Shown: piece after piece, positions 49,255-59,285 of the stretch | Position numbering within the stretch: the first letter of the stretch is position 1 | Layout: every line of letters starts with the position of its first letter | NCBI GenBank assembly: GCA_003667245.1 | Contig: RCNN01000200.1 | Span: forward strand, 1 to 59,347 | DNA: 59,347 nucleotides | Source of the DNA: Heterostelium multicystogenum | Lineage: Eukaryota; Evosea; Eumycetozoa; Acytosteliales; Acytosteliaceae | Direction: 5' to 3' | The notes under the pieces: generated by a model | Databases searched by the model: none | What the model was told of the DNA's origin: nothing | What the model saw: the letters and a program-made list of their open reading frames with translations, nothing else | Translations under genes and position numbers: made by a program

Positions 49255-49640
49255 TTTTTGAACAACAACTCTATTTCTCAACTCAACATAAAGTAGTAAG
49301 CCATGTCTCCACCCTTATCGGCATTCGTTCTTCCGGAAAGGAATTGTGGTATCATTTGGATCCCTCCACATTTTTGACTACATCCTGAAGAAGCAGATTT
49401 GCAATTTCAAACCTCATCAACTTTCAAAATGCCTGGACAACCTCTTAGGACACACCCACAGCCCCTGGATCCCACCTGAGTGGCCTCTTTACTTTCTTAT
49501 ATATCATTCTGGTTTTATCAAAGTTCAGAATCTCTGATCTTGTGACCTGTCAAGACCTCAAATATGAGTTGACCTCCATCTTCATCAAGGTCGATCAAAA
49601 GGAGATACTCAATCTCATACTGCCCTACATTCTTTGAACG
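49255..49640 (+). pseudogene. fragment resembling the C-terminal part of an AAA-ATPase-like/PDDEXK_9 protein
   Basis: Short open stretches in two frames: FKPHQLSKCLDNLLGHTHSPW, then WPLYFLIYHSGFIKV, followed in another frame by CQDLKYELTSIFIKVDQKEI. The pattern (aromatic)-L-I-Y-H-S-G-F-I-K-V parallels LVSLMYNTGALTF in the larger pseudogene at 57242-58890, and the LLYQTGYL element of that family. The base composition is more GC-rich than the surroundings. No start, splice sites or P-loop. Confidence 0.4.
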
Positions 49641-49719
49641 ATTTTAACTCATGAATGAAAATCCTTTTACCTCAATCAATATAGATGTAGCATATATATT
49701 CTTTTTAACCGATTACCAA

Positions 49720-50110
49720 AGTAAATGTGTTGGTGTTACTTGTATCGTTTGGACTTGAAGGTGATAGATTGGATGGAGACAGTTTTCTACCTGAGCAAAT
49801 TGTTCTAGAATAAGGTTGTTGAATCTATCACCAAATGTCAATCTAGATACTTGGACCAATACTGATGTGTTAGATCTTTCACTAATTCTGGGATATGTCG
49901 AAGCTTAAGTGGTTGAATCTAATACTTAAATCCAACTTGGTTACTGAAGATGGTATCATTATAGGTTGTAGAGGTGTATTATAATCATTTCCAATTGTAA
50001 GATAAGTAACACAATGGAATAATACCATCTGTTAAAGATCCATCAAGATCCAAGTCGAGAACTAATGATGGAATAAATCCAGGAGAAGGTCCTAGGTTGT
50101 GATTGCAGAA
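49720..50110 (-). pseudogene. decayed FNIP-repeat protein fragment
   Basis: Read on the minus strand, several pieces match the dictyostelid FNIP repeat (xxIPxSVxxLxLGxxFNxxL): QPIMIPSSVTKLDLSIRFNHL, SRLTFGDRFNNLI and SPGFIPSLVLDLDLDGSL. They fall in different frames and are separated by stops, with no start codon or domain context, so this is a relic. FNIP proteins are a huge family in dictyostelids, often with F-box or kinase partners. Confidence 0.55.
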
Positions 50111-50430
50111 GATAAGTACATGATGTCAATATCATAAAGATATTCCAATCTTTTTTTTTTGTACAAAAGTTTTAATTAAGCTGGTATTGGTCCATACCAT
50201 AAAAAGAGAATTTCCAATTATAGTAAAAAACATATTCATCTAAATTTTCTCAATTATTTATTTTTTTTAAGTTGGGTATCTTTAGTTTTATTTAATGAAT
50301 CATTTATTGAACTAGAAAGATAGATTATAATCATATAAATATCAAAAAATAAGTCAATAAAAAAATATTAGTTTTTCAATAAACAAAAGTATTTACCAAA
50401 GAGAATTTAGATAGTTACAAATTAGTAGTA

Positions 50431-50828
50431 ATGAGTAATTCAAGTAGTAATGGAGCTTACGAATATGGTCGGGTGAGGGGATTTCATGATGGAGCTACCA
50501 GAACAACAAGTGACAATCCTGTTGATTATTTAATATGTTCATATAGCCGATCCGAATCGTTCTTTCAGTTGGTCCCATTACTATGGTGTACTTATTGCCC
50601 AAAATTGGAAGATTCGGATCGTCTATACTCTCCGTAACTACATGGACTCACCTATACAGACCTATAGCAGTATATCCCAGGTAGTCCCCGGGGACTTAAG
50701 GAGTCGATATCTGTCAATGGTGATGGATATAGAGAGGCTTTGAATGGTCGTAATGAACCATCTGTTACATCTACATATGACATTGGTAAAATGGTAGAGA
50801 ACGTGGTAGATGCTGCAAGTAGAAGCAA
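50431..50828 (+). CDS. small hypothetical protein, probably broken or spliced
   Basis: The start MSNSSSNGAYEYGRVRGFHD is followed by SDNPVDYLICSYSRSES. The first frame ends at 50637. A second frame continues with coding-like ESISVNGDGYREALNGRNEP and DIGKMVENVVDAASRSK up to a stop at about 50828. A GTAGTCCCCGG element near 50681 could be a donor or part of a slip. I do not recognise the family. A tail segment GTGGTAGATGCT is repeated about 40 bases later. Confidence is low that it is expressed. Confidence 0.3.
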
Positions 50829-51249
50829 GTAGATATGGTATACAATGTGGTAGATGCTACAAGCCGAAAGATATATATTAATTTTAAATGATAGTTAAAT
50901 TATATTGTAAATTTCATTTTATCTATTTTAATCTTAATAAAAATTTCATTGCATCTTATTTATATCACATCACACACATGTGAATTTATAAAGTTTGATT
51001 ATTTATTGATCATCTCAATCACAAGATTGCCTTCATTATTAGTTTTTTGTTAAGTTTGATCGATTGTGAGTCTTGGAATGTTAACCATTGGCTGCTGCCG
51101 TTGTTGTAATTGGTATCAATAATTTTAAAGTAAACTATAGTTTAATTGGTGATATATATGGAAAGATTTTTACTGGTTAGTATTTATGATGCTGTTAAGT
51201 TCAACAAGCATTTCACTCCACACCCCAACTTCACTCCACTTCAAAAGAT

Positions 51250-51343
51250 GATCTCAATCAATCATAATGTAGAAAGCAGAGTATTAATTAAAATTAAAAT
51301 AATTATAGAGTTTATTAATGTTCTTGCACTGTATCAATGAAAC
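51250..51343 (+). repeat. subtelomeric repeat R1, partial copy c
   Basis: Shares the opening block of R1 (GATGATCTCAATCAATCATAA, then GTAGAAAG, ATTATAGAGTT and TTAATGTTCTTG) and then passes directly into repeat R2. R1 and R2 are therefore likely parts of one longer element. Confidence 0.65.
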
Positions 51344-51361
51344 TTGATCAACATAATGAAA

Positions 51362-51509
51362 ATAATTTCCCTTAATATCAATAACATTCATTTTTGACAC
51401 AATTATCGAAGTCTCAATAGAGTCGCCCTTAGTGGTCTTCCACAGAAAGGTTTTAACATCATACAAGATTAATAGACAGGTCTAATGATATTCAGCTATC
51501 AACACCAAC
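51362..51509 (+). repeat. subtelomeric repeat R2, copy e
   Basis: Near-identical to 55632-55853 over its whole length, apart from an internal block of about 90 bases present only in the latter. Shared landmarks are AATATCAATAACATT, GAAGTCTCAATAGAGTCG, CCACAGAAAGGTTTTAACAT and ATTCAGCTATCAACACCAAC. A short box AAAAGCATGGGACTCCA follows at 51531-51547 and recurs at 56338-56355. Confidence 0.85.
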
Positions 51510-51592
51510 TATATACACAAATATTATAGCAAAAGCATGGGACTCCAAGAGTCAAGATACAACTCTAGTATTACAACAATGTTAATAACAAT

Positions 51593-52737
51593 ATGTCACC
51601 AGTTTTGTTATCGTCAAATATACTCCAAAGCAAAGTTTCACCACCTCTCAATAGATCAGTTGTGGTTCCAATATCCATTCCAACCAACAATTTAATACCT
51701 TCACCAACTTCCATTTCACCAGCAACATCAGATACATTATTTTCTAATACAACACCGTCATTGTCGAGTGTCAACAATGAAAAGATCATACTTGGAATCA
51801 AACGAGAAATTAGAAGACCTACCAAAAACAATGTCGATCAAATCATCAAAAGTATTCAGTCAATTGGTGGTACCACTCTGGAAGTCAACAACATTATTCT
51901 CAAGCAAATCAAACCACTGGCTGAAGAATATAAGAAATATTTCATGATGCCAACAGAATCTTCAATGGCAAAGAATAGTAATAATAGTATACCAACTGCT
52001 CCAGTCAAGTTGCCAAATGTCATTAGAAGAAAGATATATGCTCCAAACATTATGGAGCATTATATAAATCCAACAGTTTCATCACTGGTATGTTAAGTGA
52101 AAATACTATTTAATTATTAATTTAAATTATTAATTAATATTTATAGGCCAAACAGATTCCAAAGAAAGGTTTGGATCAAGGAATTAAACCTCTGGAAAGA
52201 GTTGCCCATAGAGAGTTAGCTGTACCAAGCATCAACAAAAGATTTATGAATCCTACAGTATCATCAAACGTATGTAGATTATTATTATCAATAATTATTT
52301 ATTAATTAGATAAATACAGGCCAAGGAGATTCCTAGTGAAGATTTGGATCAAGAAAAGAAGCCTCTGGAAAGAGTGACTAAAAGAAGGTTAGAGGTACCA
52401 TCCATCAATAACAGATTCATAAATCATACTATTTCATCTGGCGTATGTATATTATAATACAATACTTAAATAATATTAATTGGAAGTTAAAAAGGTCAAG
52501 CAACAACCTAGGATTAAATCTGTGGATCAAGAAAAGAAGCCTCTGGAAAGAGTGACCAAAAGAACGTTAGTTGTACCATCCATCAAAAACAGATTTGTCC
52601 AAGATAATAGAGTTTTAAAAATAATTCTAAATTGTTAATTAATATATCTGTTATTTGTATAGGGCAAGAAACATAAACCTAGTGTACCAATGGATAGATT
52701 AGAAACTATTATTATCATTATTATTTCTTTATTTTAG
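51593..52737 (+). CDS. exon-repeat protein of unknown function (tandem 123-nt exons)
   Basis: Five exons (51593-52087, 52147-52269, 52320-52442, 52495-52611, 52663-52737) with small phase-0 introns give 310 residues, no disruption. Exons 2 and 3 are both exactly 123 nt and exon 4 is 117 nt. Each encodes one copy of a repeat with consensus LDQEKKPLERVTKRxLxVPSINxRFxNxTxSS. The end of exon 1 (RRKIYAPNIMEHYINPTVSS) is a diverged copy, and KPLAEEYKKYFMMPTESS an older one. The N-terminal 100 residues are Ser/Pro/Thr/Asn-rich. No known domain, signal peptide or membrane segment. The repeat is basic with alternating charges, so binding to nucleic acid or to an acidic partner is possible but unproven. 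It sits between repeat R2 copies, directly before the intact NTPase-nuclease gene (about 175 bases). Confidence 0.7.
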
Positions 52738-52911
52738 TTTTTTTTATTTTTCAATTATCACAGTTAGTTTTTTTATTTAATTGTTTGTCTCATTTATTTG
52801 TTTACTCTTCTGTATTTTTTTATATTCTTCTCAATCTTTTTAAACAGTTTATTACAATATCAAAACATTACTAGATCACATCAACATCTTCAGCTCCTGT
52901 TATCTCTAAGG

Positions 52912-55006
52912 ATGACCCTCACAAACCAAACAAGCACTTTAGAAATTATCAAGCTCTTAGATTTTCAACCAAATGATACTGAGTACAAAATACTCCTTGA
53001 TTCTCAAATTACTGGACGATATTTACTGTCCACAGGGCTTAAAGTAGAGGATATCTCTAAAGATTTCACTTCCATTAGTGCTCCTTTAGCCCGAATTTTA
53101 TATAGCCTCCGTCTACGGGGTGACGCAGCCGGTAAGTTTCAAAACCAATATCAGCAATGTCGCAAATACTAAACTTTAAACTTCCTCTTTTGTTACATCT
53201 CCTCTCTTACATCACTCCTCTTCATCACCAATAATATAATTAACATTTCTAATATTAATTCCTCAGAATACCCAACAAACATGATTCGCCGTGGAATTTC
53301 ATTCGTTAAGAGAACTTTCAGCACAAATGGTTTCATGAGACCTGAGGATAGTGCAAAATACTTCTGGATTGATCCATTAACAAAAGCCGATTCAATAATT
53401 ACTCATATCGAAAGGGGAACATTTGTAATGGTTCATGGGGCTAGATCATCTGGAAAAAGTACTATGATACAAAGTATAATGTATCACTTATCCAATTATA
53501 TTAGCTTATAGTAAGTACCAATTATAATATCTCATCTTCTCCTTACTTATGATGATTAGTGTTACTTTGCAAGGTATTTCTCGTGATATGTTTGTCCACC
53601 CTGATCTTTTCTTTTCGGCAATTGGCAGAGATTTGTGCCGAAGATATCCAACTTTATTTAAAAACAATTGTATCAACAACACATCTGATTTTATGGCAAT
53701 ATTTACAACTCCCAACACTTTTTCAAAAAGAATTCTCCTCATTCTAGATGAATTTGACCGTATCTATCATTTCTGCGCTAAAGAAACAATCACCGACATT
53801 CTAATAGCTTTTCGAGGTTTAAGAGATACTAAAGAAAGTTCCATTCAGTCTTGTGTTGCAGTTGGACCATTTAGCATTTTGTCACTCTCATCAGACCCCA
53901 GAGCTGGTTCTCCGTGGAATATTCATGAGGCAATTCCCCAACCAAATTTTTCTTTTGAAGAAACATCTACTCTTTTCCAAATGTTCCAAAAAGAATCTTT
54001 TGTTAAATTAGAAAATGGTATTGTCAGAGATATTTACATTCGAACTAAAGGCCATGCTGGATTGATTTGCTTATTTGGAAAATTTCTTGATGAACAATTG
54101 TCAAATCCTGGAAATACAGTCACATGGAAAGAGTGGAACAACAAGACGTCTGAGCTACCTGAAAGAATGAAATCATATGGTACAACCCGTCGAATTAGGG
54201 ACATTATAAAAGATGGTGACTTTCCTTCTACAATGCAACATGAAAAGATGTTAACCATAATTTTAATGCTCCTCAAATATTCACCCAACCAAATCCGCCT
54301 CCACGATGATGAAGATATTTTAAATATGCTAGTTTCTGAAGGATTAGCAGAACTTGGAACTAATGGTTACAATATTAAGTCACCCGCAATCCATCAATTG
54401 CTATTGTCGTTCATCACAGAGATATCTGTCTTTCAGAGTTCACCTAAAGATCCGTTCCCAATCTCCAGTAATGGGGTCGACATTCCTTTTCTTATATGTA
54501 CAATAGTCAAAAATTTTTCTCCGGATCATTTTCTGCAAGCAACAATCCATTCAAGCATGCGATCGCCAGATGGTATTTTGGTTCCATGTGAGGCTGTCTA
54601 CCACACTGATATTATATCAATATTTCAAAGATGGGCTCCGTCAACTGTCACTATCTCAACAAACATCAATGTTCCAATTCCAAACAGCAATGACAAGAGA
54701 TGTGATCTAAAGATAACAGATCGCTCAAACACACCTCTGTGGACTTGCCTTCTTGAGCTTGTTGCTCATGTTAATTGCACTGGTATTATTGAACACATTG
54801 AAAGAACATCAGAGTATTATCAACCAATTGCTAAATCAAATGAAGCATGGGTCATCAATTTTACAACCAACCAAGACGAATCGGTATTATCAGAACGTGA
54901 TAATGTTAAAATAATTCATGTCTGTCATGATATGTCTTTTAAAACATACACAATCAAAATTCAGAAAACTGACAATTCTTTTAATACAATTCAAATTACA
55001 ATTTAA
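52912..55006 (+). CDS. Crinkler-type P-loop NTPase plus PD-(D/E)XK nuclease protein with SAM-like header, intact
   Basis: Exons 52912-53131, 53267-53510 and 53560-55006 give about 636 residues without disruption. Residues 10-70 form a SAM-like header (STLEIIKLLDF, ITGRYLLSTGLKVEDI). Walker A is HGARSSGKST (130-139) and Walker B is LLILDEFDR (about 214-222). A winged-helix-like spacer (QIRLHDDEDILNMLVSEGLAE) follows. The C terminus has the Crinkler REase layout: E499 (VPCEAVYH), D537 (CDLKI), E554 (CLLELVAH), then EHIERTSEYY and a closing AWVINF strand. In this superfamily the NTPase is thought to load or position a nuclease that acts on DNA. Crinkler/RHS proteins include pathogen effectors and selfish-element-linked genes of free-living eukaryotes. 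The native partner or target here is unknown. It is adjacent to the exon-repeat gene. Confidence 0.8.
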
Positions 55007-55511
55007 AATGAAGAATCAACACTCAAAAAGCTCAATCAATTTAAGAAACATTCCATTAATATTTATTTGTATTTTTAATATTTAATAGCTTAAATAATAA
55101 ATCTTTTAAATATTATTAAAATTTAACATCGATCAACCTTCATTCTATCTATTCTGTAGAGCCATTTGGATTCCTAGTTGGTCCCAAGAACTTCGATCTT
55201 CAAGACTGTTAACTGGTTCTTCTGGGATTCAAATTGATTACTTCTTGATAAAGTCACGATTGGACTCAAACAAAAGAACAAGTTGAATAAACCCACAATC
55301 AGGAAAGATGCAACCAAAGGGTCAGGCTCCAAAGGAAGATCAATTAATATGGTTCGCAAGGAAAAACCTGGATAATGTCAATGGAGTTTGAAGACGTTGA
55401 CCTATGAAACACCACAATATATTTTAGCTTTAATCTACTGGAAACTTTAGTAATATTTATAACGATAATTGATCACACTTGAAGAAAATCATATTGAAAC
55501 CAAGTTCGCAA
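55007..55511. other. intergenic after the NTPase-nuclease gene
   Basis: About 500 bases of AT-rich 3' flank. No gene seen. Confidence 0.4.
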
Positions 55512-55853
55512 ACAAAGTGTCAATCCTCTTAAAAATTTCCATCAAACGATGATCACAATCAGTATTCACAAAGGTTTTAAGCCAACTATAATATACACTG
55601 AATCTATTCTTATTGATGAAGCTAATTTTTCTATTAATATCAATAACATTTATTTTCGACACAATAATGGAAGTCTCAATAGAGTCGTATCATAGAATTA
55701 CAGTAAATTTCAATCATCTATTTTCATTTGTCAACAGCTATAAATTCAAAGTGGATTGCTCTCCGCAAACCTCAATTAGTCATCCTCCACAGAAAGGTTT
55801 TAACATCATTCAAGATTTATAGACAAGTCTAATGATATTCAGCTATCAACACC
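55512..55853 (+). repeat. subtelomeric repeat R1/R2, copy f
   Basis: Begins with a diverged R1 opening (CATCAAACGATGATCACAATC) and continues as R2 from about 55632, with an internal segment of about 90 bases (55688-55785) missing in copy e. Same orientation as copy e, so R2 brackets the segment 51510-55511 that carries the exon-repeat gene and the intact NTPase-nuclease gene. Confidence 0.8.
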
Positions 55854-56944
55854 AACAGACTATGGACACTTCTCTTTCCATTTCACAACGATTATTTCAA
55901 CTGCTGATTGTGATGATAATTGGATATGTGCAAAGAAATATATATTAAATAAAAAATGTTTATGTTTCAATAGTTTGAATTTCATTTTAATAGAATACCA
56001 ATGTTCTCAGATTGGAATATGTTGCAAATATAACAATTCTAAAACTGTTACCGAATTCAACAACAACTTCATCAAGATAAAATATACTTGATGTTTAAAT
56101 ATTATAACGGTTACCCAATTTGAATTTGAATTTGAATTAAAAATTACAACCTTCTTTGATATATAAACTCTAAACTATACTCATTTTAGTTTTAAGATAG
56201 AATTAAACAAATTATTTAATAATATCTTTTATTATCTACAGTTAATTAATTAATTTTAGATTTATCATTATTTACACATAAATTATTACAAGAATAACAA
56301 ATATGAATAATTATTTAAATATACACAAATTTTATTACAAAAGCATGGGACTCCACCCCCACATTCCAAGTTCACTTGTGTGTTTTTCAAAAGTATTTCA
56401 TTTTTTTTCATTTTTCACATTCCAACTTGTCTTACAAACAAGTATTGCTATTATCAAGTTATATCAAGATAATCAGTTATTACTTGGTTATAGCAATACT
56501 TGTGTAGATTCAATAATTTATAATGTAACAGTAACATTCCCAATAACAACTCGCTCAACTTAGTATATTTATCGTAGAATCAACGTTTGACAAAGTATCT
56601 AAGCATTACTACAACTATGATAAACGACTAAGTAAGCTGAACATCGAAGAAGTTTTGTTATAAGAGTTGTTATTAATTTATTTTAAAAGATAACTAAGAG
56701 TTAATTTGGTTATTGATGTAACCTTTAGAAGTCTAGCACATAAGTCAGTTCAATGCGAGATACTCACAGTAATGACTTGTAAGTCAAAGTGACTATGTCA
56801 AGTTCATCACGGACAAGATAAGTGAATATAGGATTGGATATTATAAATTCAAGTCTGGAGTATCACCAAGACAAATCTACTATTAGGAGATAATGAAGCT
56901 TGCACTACTTCTCAGAGTATAAATATATTGGCATAATAGACATG
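55854..56944. other. non-coding subtelomeric stretch
   Basis: No convincing gene. A frame at 56303-56563 encodes a hydrophobic, low-information peptide and overlaps the hairpin at 56438-56503. The AGCATGGGACTCCA box recurs at 56338-56355. Confidence 0.4.
56438..56503. repeat. long imperfect hairpin (22-bp arms, 14 bp perfect)
   Basis: The left arm (56438-56459) starts ACAAGTATTGCTAT and the right arm (56482-56503) ends with its exact complement. The inner 8 bp of each arm pair with two mismatches. The loop is 22 bases. It is the strongest fold-back in the island and resembles an element end or a small foldback element. Confidence 0.7.
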
Positions 56945-57245
56945 ATAATAATGTTCTTGTACAAGAGTAACTATGGCAGAATCTTCTCAAGATTCTTCTA
57001 TTCGACAGAAGATGGGATCTTGACCAACATCATCTTTCACGATCATCACCCTTTTAAACAGCTCCACCACTACACACAACTCCAGATCCAAGAATTCAAA
57101 GCTATCTTGTTCAGCTAGGTGAATGTAGTGATGAAATGGCACAACAAGCATTTGCTAAGGTAACTATTATATAAGCTTAAGCTATTTTCAATGATGATGC
57201 TAATTTTTCTATTTATTCAATCAGTTTTAACATTGATTATGGAAA
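56945..57245 (+). repeat. subtelomeric repeat R1, copy d
   Basis: Shares TAACTATGGCAGAATCTTC, GACAGAAGATGG, CTTGTTCAGCTAGGTG and GATGATGCTAATTTTTCTATT with copies a and b. It abuts the 5' end of the AAA-ATPase-like pseudogene. An exon-like piece ending LGECSDEMAQQAFAK before a GTAACT donor suggests R1 is a relic of the 5' exon of that gene family. Confidence 0.75.
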
Positions 57246-58890
57246 CTCGACCGATATGATGACAAGTTCATGGTACTTCATCTTGACTTCTCTGGCTTGA
57301 ATACCAACTCCACCTTTGAGGTAAGACTACACAAAATGAAAACAAGGCTAGCATCATTTCTGACTAAAAATCAAACAGGTTTTTGAGACAGACTTTAACA
57401 GCAAGGTAAATAGTTCTGTCAAGCCTTTCATTGAGGACTACCAGCATCTCCTCATATCTAAGAGGACAGAAGAAAGGTTCCAGATCGAGGCTTTACCCAA
57501 CTGTTTGGAGAGCTTCGATTCTTTGAAGAGATCGGTCTACATTCTGGTCACACACTTTGCGTTCTCATCGACGAATATGATGTCAGTCTTAACAATTCAA
57601 TTCGTGTCAAGCAATCTCTGACCACATCCCTCTCGACTCAACAATTAACAATTTTACAGATTGAGAACAGCTTCAAAGAGTACTTCAGTCAACTCAAGTC
57701 AGCATGCTACAAGACCAACACTATCGCATTCATCACTGGTGTCACACTTCTTGCAATGTCCGATTTAACATCTGTATTCGACATCACAACCGACTTGACA
57801 CTTGAGCTAAAGTAGTCGTCGATCTATGGCTTCGACTCATGTCAGGGCTGGACTGGTTCTCATCGTTCCACCACTTCAAGAGACCACAAAGTCATCTATT
57901 CGAGAAGCAAGGATCAACCAGTTGGTCTCTACAACCCAGGAAAGGTCTCTTACTCATTTCGACGACTTCAGCTGTACAGTTCTAAAGCTGAGGAGTGAGG
58001 TTATGATGTTATTTATCAATCTACTCCTTACCAACACCTTCTTAGGATCCCATTGCCGATCCCAACACTCTACAAGCTAATACAACACTTGATTTGGTCT
58101 TAGTCGCTCCGTTGTCAACTAGGCACTCGAACAATATCAAATACGATGGAGGACAATCGGAAAGTTCAACCTTACACCGATTCAACAATTGGGTCAAGAT
58201 CGCAAGCTTTTAGTCTCTCTCATGTACAACACTGGTGCACTGACATTCCTCAACAAAGGAACGCAACTTTGCATTCCAAATCAGTCGGCCAGGAAGGAGT
58301 ATCTCTGAGCTCAAAGACTCTTCAACTGGAAGTTATTCGACATTGGGAGCTCAGATCAGCAATCGTACAATTCATCAAGGACGACGACATTTAATCCACT
58401 TTGTGAAATCATTCTTAAACAACTGTCAGTCAAAAATGTCATTCATCACGATGATAAAACTTGTCTGAATGCTTCAACTCAAGCATTCGCATTTGTAAAG
58501 CTGGACAACATTCAACAAGAGTTCAAAATGGTCAAGATGAAAGGCGAGAGCACTCACAGCAGAACAAACGACAGCTTTGTCTCCAAGTCTCATGATGATA
58601 ACTGATTTATGTGCTTTTTAATCGAATGATGATGTATCCTGACATATCTATCTCGCTAATAGGATGATATGTGTCTCACATCAGCATCGATTTCGGAAGA
58701 AGACACAGTTCTACTCATCGATATTTCGGAACAGTGGATGGTTGTTTTCAGAATGGTATTAAACAAGCTGTTGGATATGCACTTGCACTCGGCAAGAAGT
58801 ATCCAAGCTCTGAAGTGACTAGTTAGGTCATGATTCGTATTGGATTGACAAGATTGATCATCATTCAGCTCTAGGCTCTTTTTGGTTCAG
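57242..58890 (+). pseudogene. 5'-truncated AAA-ATPase-like/PDDEXK_9 (PF09820/DUF1703-type) pseudogene
   Basis: Sequence matching the family in order, but in several frames with stops. MVLHLDFSG comes first, with a genuine GTAAGA...AACAG intron at 57321-57378. FIEDYQHLL, CVLIDEYDVSLNN (Walker B), TIAFITGVTLLAMSDLTSVFD (the ITGV-x-K-like sensor region) and SSIYGFD follow. LVSLMYNTGALTFLNKGTQLC and IPNQSARKEYL (the helical linker) come next, then GIKQAVGYALALGKKYPSS, the nuclease-domain helix. The P-loop exon that should precede is missing, replaced by repeat R1. At least four frame changes and three stops make it non-coding. The base composition is higher in GC than most of the window. Relatives in bacteria and eukaryotes are poorly understood NTPase-nucleases. 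Confidence 0.7.
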
Positions 58891-59218
58891 CACTCTCAGG
58901 TTCTTAATTCAGGATTCAGGTGGACATATATATTGGTTTTTGCTCTCAGGTTCAATTAGTTTGGTGGATAATGATTCTTGTTAGGATAGTTTAGCATTAA
59001 ACAACAAACATGACTGATAAGTGGTGGAACTCAACTCAATTCAATTTAGTTACAGTTTATCAAGTATATGATGGAGAATTTAATACAGATTTCTCATAGC
59101 ATGATTTGGATCAGTGTATTCACTACTAGATAGGAATTTCATTAGGTCAACAGGTTGTTTTAGGTGTAAATAAAGTGGATTTAGTTGAACTTAAAAAGAG
59201 CTAAGTAAAAGTTTATAT
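58891..59218. other. telomere-adjacent unique sequence
   Basis: No coding frame. CTCTCAGGTTC occurs twice (near 58896 and 58952) with a CAGGATTCAGG variant between, a small decayed repeat. It leads into the palindrome and telomere arrays. Confidence 0.5.
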
Positions 59219-59228
59219 CCGCATGCGG
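59219..59228. repeat. CCGCATGCGG palindrome at the telomere junction
   Basis: A perfect 10-bp GC-rich palindrome, two bases before the first G-rich telomere-type repeat. Confidence 0.8.
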
Positions 59229-59230
59229 AC

Positions 59231-59285
59231 CTGAGGGTAGAGGGTAGAGGGTAGAGGGTAGAGGGTAGAGGGTAGAGGGTAGAGG
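59231..59285 (+). repeat. proximal telomere variant block, TAGAGGG heptamers
   Basis: One CTGAGGG, six TAGAGGG and one TAGAGG in perfect tandem. The unit is seven bases, unlike the six-base distal unit. Confidence 0.95.

Noticed and set aside
56303..56563. 86-codon open frame in the subtelomere
   Set aside because: It overlaps a hairpin and a dispersed box and has low-information hydrophobic content. No support as a gene.
44500..59230. LTR retrotransposon, DIRS or LINE element
   Set aside because: No reverse transcriptase, integrase, tyrosine recombinase or LTR pair could be recognised. The direct repeats R1/R2 are not element termini I know.
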